Shown here in pieces: positions 12,387 through 17,508 of a stretch of DNA of 17,508 nt; positions within the stretch are counted from its first letter, which is position 1, and each line of letters opens with the position of its first letter. This DNA comes from DAISJD01 sp036821645 (lineage in GTDB: Bacteria; Pseudomonadota; Alphaproteobacteria; ATCC43930; CGMCC-115725). Below the pieces are notes generated by a model, which was given only the letters and a program-made list of their open reading frames with translations, did no database searches and had not been told where the DNA came from. The stretch lies in assembly GCA_036821645.1 (NCBI GenBank), contig DAISJD010000059.1, forward strand, positions 1 to 17,508. Direction: 5' to 3'. The translations under genes were made by a program, and so were the position numbers.

Positions 12387-13769
12387 TTAGGGTTTCAGGG
12401 CATTGCGCGAATCGCGCTTGATGTCGTCGGCCCGGATCCAGCCCGGCGTGCCCCGAGGTAGAAGTTGGGTGGCGCGTGTGGCCTGTTCGACGGCAAGCCG
12501 ATGATCGCCCACCACATTGCCTTCCTCGGCGAGCGCCAGGGCGGCGAGGCCCAGATTGCCGCTGCGCCCTTCGGCGATCGCCAATTGGTGCCAGCCATCG
12601 GCATTGGACGCATCGAGACGCACGGCCTCGTGTAGATGGGCGAGGGCATCTTTGGTGACGGCGGGATCTTCGCCGGTTTCAAGCTCGGCTTGGGCCAGTT
12701 CGATGCGCAGGAGCGCCGAATCGGGCAGGGCCTTGACGGCTTTTTGATAGGGCGGGACCGACTCGGCGACATGGCCGCTTTCGAACAGGATCTGACCGCG
12801 CAATTCCTGCACATAGGGATCGTCGGGTTTTTCGGCGACGAGACTATCGATTTCCGCCATGGCCTTCGGATGTTGATTCGTGCGGTGATAGACGACGGAG
12901 CGGGCGTAACGACCGTAAAAGCTTTTGTCGGTTTCGGGATAGGTTTTCAAAACTTGGTTGGGCGGTGCCAGAAACCCACGCAGCTTGGCCAGCATGCGTT
13001 GATGTTTGTCGATCATCTCGGGCGTATCTTGATTGGGGGACATTTTGGACTTTTGAACCCAGTCGCGCACGAAATCGACCCGCGTCCGGGTGAAGGGATG
13101 GGTGCGCAGATACGGGTCTTGGGAGGCGGGCAGCAGCAGTTCTTCTTTGGCCAGAATATCGAAAAATTCCAGCAATCCTTTGGCCGATTGGTTGCTGCGA
13201 TCGAGAAAAGTGACCGCCGCCTGATCGGCGCGTTCTTCTTGACCGATGGAATAGGAGAACAGCGATTGCGTCCCGATGCCGCCGCCTGCGATGGAGCCGA
13301 CGGCGGCGAGATCGCCCTTGCCGGTGGCGGCGGCGGCGGCGGCCCCGAGAATGAGACCGATGATATTCTGGGCCGAGGCGTTTTCGAACGCCTCTTGCGA
13401 GCGCACCAAATGGCCCCCGGCGATATGGCCGGTTTCATGGGCGATGACGCCGATGACGTTATTTGGACGATCGGCCTTGACCAACAAGCCCGTATTGATG
13501 AACAAACGTTGACCCCCGGCCACGAAGGCATTGATCTGGGGGCTATTGACCAGATAGATCTGGACGAAATCCGAATCAAGGCCGGCCGCCTTGAACAAGG
13601 GCGTGCTATAAGCGCGGATCGTGTTTTCGATTTCGGCATCGCGGATCAAGCCCGGTGCCGATTGGGCGAAGGCCGATCCCGCCGAAGCCAGAATCAGAGG
13701 CAGGGCAACTGTGAAGGTCCGGAAAAGCATGGCAGTAAGCACGAGCGGCATCCTTTCGAGATGCGGCAT
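12387..13769 (-). CDS. BepA-like M48 metalloprotease with C-terminal TPR domain
   Basis: This 460-residue protein has an N-terminal signal peptide ('MLFRTFTVALPLILASAGSAFAQ'; starts at 13769, 13751 or 13730 are all possible and none has a strong ribosome site). The zinc site is 'HETGH' with His111, Glu112 and His115, and the third ligand is Glu178 in 'QEERADQAA'. Between them lies an Ala/Gly-rich segment, and 'RTHPFTRTRV' follows. The second half is alpha-helical TPR-like repeats ('AMAEIDSLVAEKPDDPYVQELRG' and on). This matches the BepA/YfgC family, periplasmic chaperone-proteases that help or degrade outer-membrane proteins such as LptD. It precedes the DsbA-like gene on the same strand and is divergent from the GGT-like gene. 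Confidence 0.93.
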   Translation of the reverse strand: MPHLERMPLVLTAMLFRTFTVALPLILASAGSAFAQSAPGLIRDAEIENTIRAYSTPLFKAAGLDSDFVQIYLVNSPQINAFVAGGQRLFINTGLLVKADRPNNVIGVIAHETGHIAGGHLVRSQEAFENASAQNIIGLILGAAAAAATGKGDLAAVGSIAGGGIGTQSLFSYSIGQEERADQAAVTFLDRSNQSAKGLLEFFDILAKEELLLPASQDPYLRTHPFTRTRVDFVRDWVQKSKMSPNQDTPEMIDKHQRMLAKLRGFLAPPNQVLKTYPETDKSFYGRYARSVVYHRTNQHPKAMAEIDSLVAEKPDDPYVQELRGQILFESGHVAESVPPYQKAVKALPDSALLRIELAQAELETGEDPAVTKDALAHLHEAVRLDASNADGWHQLAIAEGRSGNLGLAALALAEEGNVVGDHRLAVEQATRATQLLPRGTPGWIRADDIKRDSRNALKP

Positions 13770-13788
13770 TTTTCAGCCGAATAGCCGG

Positions 13789-15192
13789 TTGCGTCAATCC
13801 GGCTTTTATCATCATCGCCATTTTATCCCGCAAAAATGGGAGAAAATAGGGCGTATCGGTGGGTTGGCGTGTCTGATGCTGCCCGCCTTGTCCGGCTGTT
13901 CGGCCTTGGACGGGCTGTTCGGCAAGAGTACGCCGGCCCCGATGGAACGGTTGGCCCTGCAATCCGACTATCTCGGATCGATCGTGGCTGACGACCCGCA
14001 GGCCGTCGATATTGCCAGAAGAATCTTGAGCGACGGCGGTGCTGCCGCCGATGCCGCGACCGGGCTTGCCCTTACCCTGTCGGTGACCTTGCCGTCCCGG
14101 GCCGGGCTTGACGGCGGCGGGGTCTGTCTCGTGCGCGATGCCAAGACGGGCCAGGTCGATGCGCTCGATTTCGTGCCGACGGATGTCGCCGGGACCGCAC
14201 CCGTGCCCCATTTGGTGCGGGCCATGGCCGCCATTCAGGCGCGGTACGGCAAGCTGCGCTGGGCGCAGACGGTGGGGCCGGTCGAAAAATTGGCCTCGCT
14301 CGGTATCGTCGTGACCGGCCAATTGCTGGCCGATCTTGCGGCGGCGGGCATTGCCGCCGTGGGGCCGGGCGGCCAACCGCTCAAGGTCGGCGATATCCTG
14401 CCCCAGCGTGCGGTGGCGGAAACCCTGGGTCTGTTGCGCACCAACGGGCCGAACGATCTCTATACCGGCCAATTGGCAGGCCAACTCGTGACGAGCGGCA
14501 TGGACGGTCAGCAACTGGCCCAATATGCCCCCCGGTGGGCGACCCCCCTGGACCGGCCGATCGGGACGGAAAAACTGTTCTTTGCGCCGGGCTATGGCGG
14601 TTCTCTCGCCGTGAATGCGTGGGATAATCTCGTCAAGACGAAATCGGATAAACCGGCCAATGACGATGCCCGCTTTGCGCTTGCCCGCCAGGCGATCGCC
14701 GGGGCCTTGGCCGGGCCTCTCGACGTTGCCCGGGCGACGACCGGCTTCATCGTGACCGACAAGGATGGCGGGGCGGTGAGCTGCGCCATCGGGATGGGCA
14801 AATTGTTTGGCACGGGGGCCATTCTCGAACCGCTCGGCATCTACGCTGCAACCCCGTTCGATGCCGAGACCCAGGCGGCCCTGGCGCCGTTGTTGAGCGG
14901 CAGCGGGCGGTCCAACCAGTTTTCCGGTGCCGTCGTCGGTGCGGGCAGTACGGCGGCCCCGGCGGATGCGGCGACGGCCGCCTATATCGGTCTCGTCGAT
15001 AATCGCAGCATCGCGATCGCGACGGCGGCCCCGCGCAGCCGGGGCGAGTTGGACGGTGCCGGCCTTGCCGCCGCGCGCGTTCACGGCGTCGTCTGCGGCA
15101 GCGGCTTGCCGTTGCACCCCGAGACCTGTCTTGCGGCACGGGACTCGCGCGGGACCGGGTTCAGTCTCAATGCCGATAAGTTGGCGCGATAA
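13789..15192 (+). CDS. Divergent gamma-glutamyltransferase-like lipoprotein
   Basis: The start is uncertain: TTG 13789 is used here, with ATG 13729 (overlapping the divergent gene) and TTG 13864 as alternatives. A lipobox 'LPALSGC' gives a lipidated Cys at 13897-13899 and a mature chain of about 431 residues, shorter than typical GGT (about 550). GGT-fold hallmarks are present: 'GGAAADAATGLALTLSVTLP', 'GLDGGGVCLVRDAKTGQVDALDF' and 'TTGFIVTDKDGGAVSC', where the first Thr (14737-14739) aligns with the autocatalytic nucleophile of GGT. The Arg expected after 'ALDF' (Arg114 in E. coli GGT), which binds the glutamyl carboxylate, is Val129, and the residues after the Thr pair differ from 'TTHYS'. 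Normal GGT activity is therefore doubtful. The TAA stop overlaps the aminotransferase ATG. Confidence 0.75.
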   Translation: MRQSGFYHHRHFIPQKWEKIGRIGGLACLMLPALSGCSALDGLFGKSTPAPMERLALQSDYLGSIVADDPQAVDIARRILSDGGAAADAATGLALTLSVTLPSRAGLDGGGVCLVRDAKTGQVDALDFVPTDVAGTAPVPHLVRAMAAIQARYGKLRWAQTVGPVEKLASLGIVVTGQLLADLAAAGIAAVGPGGQPLKVGDILPQRAVAETLGLLRTNGPNDLYTGQLAGQLVTSGMDGQQLAQYAPRWATPLDRPIGTEKLFFAPGYGGSLAVNAWDNLVKTKSDKPANDDARFALARQAIAGALAGPLDVARATTGFIVTDKDGGAVSCAIGMGKLFGTGAILEPLGIYAATPFDAETQAALAPLLSGSGRSNQFSGAVVGAGSTAAPADAATAAYIGLVDNRSIAIATAAPRSRGELDGAGLAAARVHGVVCGSGLPLHPETCLAARDSRGTGFSLNADKLAR

Positions 15193-16343
15193 TGGCCGTG
15201 AAACTGGCGCGGCGGGGGACGGTTCCGTCCTTCATCGTGATGGATGTGCTGCGCGAAGCCAACCGGCTTCAGGCGGCGGGCCGCTCCATCCTGCATCTCG
15301 AAGTGGGTCAGCCGGGCACGGCAGCCCCGACGGCGGTGCGGGCGGCGGCGGCGCGCCTTGCCGGTGAGGCCCGGCTTGGCTATACCGACGCGCTCGGCAT
15401 TCCGGCATTGCGCGCGCGGATTGCCGATCATTATCGCCAAACCTATGGCGCGGCGATCGATCCCGCCCGCGTGGTGATCACCAACGGGGCGTCCGGTGCC
15501 TTTAGCCTCGCCTTTCTCGCGTGTTTCGATGCGGGCGACCGGGTGGCACTGGCGGCACCCGGTTATCCGGCCTATCGCCATATCCTTGCCGCCCTCGATC
15601 TGGAACCTGTCTTGCTGCCCGCCGAGGCGGAAGATGGGTTTCAACCGACCCCCGCCCTTCTCGATCGGCTGGCCGGTCGGATCGACGGGCTGATCGTGGC
15701 CAATCCCGCCAATCCGACCGGGACGATGCTGACGCCCAACGCCTTAAAGGCGGTGGCCGATTGGTGCGACGGGGCTGGGGTGCGCCTCATTTCCGATGAA
15801 ATCTACCATGGCATCACCTATGGCCCGCCCGCCGCAACGGCCCTCTCGGTCAGTGCCGACGGCTTGGTGATCAATAGTTTTTCCAAATATTTTTCCATGA
15901 CCGGCTGGCGGCTCGGCTGGATGATCGTGCCGGAACCGTTGATCCGCCCGATCGAATGCCTGGCGCAAAACCTGGTGATTTGCCCGTCCAGCATCGCGCA
16001 GGAAGCCGCCGTGTTCGCGTTCGAATGCCACGATGAATTGCAGGCGAATGTCCGGTCTTACGCCCAGAACCGGGCCCTGTTGTTGGAAGAATTGCCGAAG
16101 GCGGGCTTTACCCGGTTTTCCCCGGCGGACGGGGCGTTTTACCTCTATGCCGATGTCGGCGATCTAACCCAAGACAGTCTCGGGTTCTGTCGCCGGATCC
16201 TGGCCGAAACCGGCGTGGCGCTGACCCCCGGCCTCGATTTCGACCCGGATCGGGGCCACCGCTTCATCCGCATCTCCTTCGCAGGGCCACCCGAAGACAT
16301 CGCGGCGGCGGCGGCCCGGTTGGTGGCCTGGGCGGGACGGTAG
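15192..16343 (+). CDS. Class I/II pyridoxal-phosphate-dependent aminotransferase
   Basis: This 383-residue fold-type I aminotransferase has all key residues: 'NPANPTGT' with Asn174, 'SDEIYHG' with Asp202, the PLP Schiff-base lysine Lys232 in 'SFSKYFSMTGWRLGW', and the substrate carboxylate Arg360 in 'HRFIRISFAG'. The 'SKYFSMTGWRLGW' form and the N-terminal 'LEVGQPGTAAPTAVR' resemble AspC/PatA-like aminotransferases acting on aspartate or aromatic amino acids, but the substrate cannot be fixed. Its ATG overlaps the stop of the GGT-like gene (TAATG), so translation is probably coupled. It is cytoplasmic, while its partner is an exported lipoprotein. The aromatic-degradation genes hpd/maiA lie 4 kb away, which is suggestive at best. 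Confidence 0.9.
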   Translation: MAVKLARRGTVPSFIVMDVLREANRLQAAGRSILHLEVGQPGTAAPTAVRAAAARLAGEARLGYTDALGIPALRARIADHYRQTYGAAIDPARVVITNGASGAFSLAFLACFDAGDRVALAAPGYPAYRHILAALDLEPVLLPAEAEDGFQPTPALLDRLAGRIDGLIVANPANPTGTMLTPNALKAVADWCDGAGVRLISDEIYHGITYGPPAATALSVSADGLVINSFSKYFSMTGWRLGWMIVPEPLIRPIECLAQNLVICPSSIAQEAAVFAFECHDELQANVRSYAQNRALLLEELPKAGFTRFSPADGAFYLYADVGDLTQDSLGFCRRILAETGVALTPGLDFDPDRGHRFIRISFAGPPEDIAAAAARLVAWAGR

Positions 16344-16447
16344 GGTGGATTTGTAAGTTCGCAGTGGGTTCGTACCTAGGGCCAACGTTTAGTTGCTCGC
16401 TCCAAAAATACGCCTCTTTAATAAAATAATTCTTTGTAAATGCTCGA

Positions 16448-16471
16448 AAAAATTCATATTATTGAATTTTT
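16448..16471. terminator. AT-rich hairpin between convergent aminotransferase and methyltransferase genes
   Basis: The arms AAAAATTCA (16448-16456) and TGAATTTTT (16463-16471) form a 9-bp perfect stem with a 6-base loop. Poly-A on the left and poly-T on the right give a U-tract in both directions. The stem has one G-C pair only, so termination may be weak. Confidence 0.45.
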
Positions 16472-16501
16472 ATCAATAATCTATATTATTTTTTAAATAA
16501 A

Positions 16502-17239
16502 CTACACTGATTCTTTGCGTTTTGCTAGTATAGAAACAATTTTTTCTGCGTTTATACCTCTTGCAAAATTACGATGAGGAGCTGCTTGATATGGAAAATT
16601 ACTGCCGGATTTTTTCCAATCTAGTATCTGAACATCAATGACTTCAAACTCATTCGGCATGAACACATGCTTATCGTAGTCATCTTTAGCGTCTGATTTG
16701 ATAAAATTTTCATCAAATTCAATATTCACTATTGCACGGTTAGCTAAATGTACCCACTGTACCGAAGGTTGGCATTTGGTTAACGTAAGCAGGATGTCTT
16801 CTACGTTCTCCCGGTATTTTTTTGGTTGTTCATTTATTGGTATATTTGTGGCGAGATGTTTCTCGTAGGTATTTGCGCTTGAACCCATGAGCCAACAAAC
16901 GATGACCTCGGGCGTAAACTCTTTGATCGCATTTATGCACTCTGCCGATGGCTGGAAGATATCAGCCAGAACAATTTCAGCATTGGCACCTGCTGCTTGC
17001 AGCCGTGGTCGGGCCATTTCTACAAGATAGGGATTATTATCGATGGCGAGAATTTTTCGAGAGATTGACAATTCCAAAGTAGACAAGCCGTTCCCTGAGC
17101 CAATTTCCAAGACATTGCCACTGGGTGTGATACTGCCTAGTTCTTTATAGGTACCATTGTTAAAAAATAAATTTGATTCTTTATCCCAATGTTCCGCGTA
17201 TGTTTTATCATCTGTCTTATCGAATTGAGATTTTTGCAT
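16502..17239 (-). CDS. Class I SAM-dependent methyltransferase, probably horizontally acquired
   Basis: This 245-residue protein has a Rossmann methyltransferase core: motif I 'VLEIGSGNG' at residues 43-51, an acidic strand-2 end 'ILAIDNNP' with Asp67, then 'EIVLADIFQP' for motif III and 'PEVIVCWLMGSS' for motif IV. The N-terminal 'YAEHWDKESNLFFNNGTYKELG' segment precedes the core. The C-terminal third is charged and not recognised. No DNA-methylase catalytic motif (N/D-P-P-Y/F) is visible, so a small molecule or protein substrate is likelier. Codon use is AT-rich, unlike every neighbour, and the AT-rich flanks extend about 100-150 bases on both sides, which points to recent acquisition. No partner gene or mobility gene is visible. 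Confidence 0.75.
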   Translation of the reverse strand: MQKSQFDKTDDKTYAEHWDKESNLFFNNGTYKELGSITPSGNVLEIGSGNGLSTLELSISRKILAIDNNPYLVEMARPRLQAAGANAEIVLADIFQPSAECINAIKEFTPEVIVCWLMGSSANTYEKHLATNIPINEQPKKYRENVEDILLTLTKCQPSVQWVHLANRAIVNIEFDENFIKSDAKDDYDKHVFMPNEFEVIDVQILDWKKSGSNFPYQAAPHRNFARGINAEKIVSILAKRKESV

Positions 17240-17433
17240 TTATTTATACTTATTCTAATTTTACTTTTCTTTAAATATCTATCTTAAACAGGATTTATTA
17301 ATTTATTATTTAAGTGCGTTTTTTAGCATATTGTATAATCTTGTGCCGCGAGAGTATCTCAACGAAATACCTCTTTTGTACATCCCTATCAAAACCTGGT
17401 CTCGGTTTTCACGCTGCACGCGCATCCCATAAA
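17240..17433. other. AT-rich intergenic stretch right of the methyltransferase
   Basis: No coding frame is convincing. Base composition returns to the host level at about 17340-17400. A perfect TATAAT occurs on the plus strand at 17334-17339 but without a good -35, and AT-rich DNA produces such matches by chance. The methyltransferase promoter on the minus strand probably lies here but cannot be fixed. Confidence 0.4.
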
Positions 17434-17470
17434 AAAACCCCCGACACGCGGTGATCGTGTCGGGGGTTTT
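17434..17470. terminator. Intrinsic terminator near the right edge
   Basis: The arms at 17434-17448 (AAAACCCCCGACACG) and 17456-17470 form a 15-bp perfect stem with a 7-base loop. On the minus strand the stem is followed by seven U, on the plus strand by four, so it most likely ends a minus-strand gene lying to the right of the window. Confidence 0.85.
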
Positions 17471-17495
17471 GTCCTTGAACCCAAGGGCCTTGGGC

Positions 17496-17508
17496 CTATT
17501 TCCGCCAC
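17496..17508 (-). CDS. Possible C-terminus of a minus-strand gene cut by the right edge
   Basis: Reading leftward from the edge, the frame TGG-CGG-AAA-TAG (Trp-Arg-Lys-stop) ends at 17496, 26 bases before the hairpin whose better U-tract is on this strand. The frame is inferred from the terminator's orientation only; a few codons cannot identify a gene. Confidence 0.2.

Noticed and set aside
12636..13784. Long plus-strand open frame (382 codons) opposite the M48 gene
   Set aside because: It is antisense to a protein with a full zinc site and signal peptide; its translation is Gly/Asp/Arg-rich with no recognisable domain, as expected from GC-rich shadow frames.
13606..15117. Minus-strand open frame of 503 codons opposite the GGT-like gene
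   Set aside because: The translation is Arg/Gly/His-rich without motifs, while the plus strand has GGT family signatures and a lipobox.
16344..17433. AT-rich islet as prophage or insertion sequence
   Set aside because: No transposase, integrase, terminal inverted repeats or target duplication could be found, so only an acquired gene is claimed.

Overview
The window reads as a chromosomal segment of an alphaproteobacterium, most likely Rhodospirillales-like. The main evidence is a run of genes typical of that class: an NDUFA12/B17.2-type complex I accessory subunit (found in alphaproteobacteria and mitochondria), an mlaD, a DUF2155 protein, a DUF1489 protein, aat, accC, accB, aroQ, a DsbA-like protein and a BepA-like M48 peptidase. 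Codon use is GC-rich throughout except for the last ~1 kb. No rRNA, tRNA, CRISPR array, transposase or integrase is visible.

Layout. (1) 1-1265: the 3' end of one retropepsin-like aspartic protease, overlapping by 8 bases a complete, exported, two-lobed paralogue. (2) 1423-2650: a LiuC-like crotonase (probably methylglutaconyl-CoA hydratase) and a DUF1489 protein whose stop codon lies in a 13-bp tandem repeat. (3) 2947-4871, plus strand: NDUFA12-like subunit, MlaD, a 78-residue unknown protein and an exported DUF2155 protein. (4) 8022-4881, minus strand: aroQ, accB, accC, aat. This set joins shikimate-pathway dehydroquinase, the biotin carrier and biotin carboxylase of acetyl-CoA carboxylase, and an N-degron aminoacyl transferase. 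(5) 9317-8147, minus strand: a GNAT acetyltransferase and a MarR regulator. (6) 9417-11265, plus strand: hpd and maiA, two steps of tyrosine/homogentisate breakdown, without the intervening hmgA or the following fumarylacetoacetase. (7) 13769-11350, minus strand: a BepA-like M48/TPR protease and an exported DsbA-family thiol oxidoreductase, both envelope quality-control functions. (8) 13789-16343, plus strand: a divergent gamma-glutamyltransferase-like lipoprotein whose stop codon overlaps the start codon of a class I/II aminotransferase. (9) About 16390-17400: an AT-rich islet with one SAM-dependent methyltransferase, which looks acquired. A strong hairpin terminator closes the window.

Regulatory structure includes a 21-bp perfect-stem bidirectional terminator between maiA and dsbA, a 15-bp GC hairpin after hpd, an extended -10 promoter with an overlapping inverted repeat before aroQ, small dyads before marR and hpd, and a repeated/palindromic element upstream of dsbA. 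Most genes are recognisable housekeeping functions. The less ordinary parts are the tandem aspartic proteases, the GGT-like lipoprotein/aminotransferase pair that has lost an expected GGT substrate-binding arginine, the unknown 78-residue protein, and the AT-rich methyltransferase islet. I do not see a clear-cut new multi-gene system.
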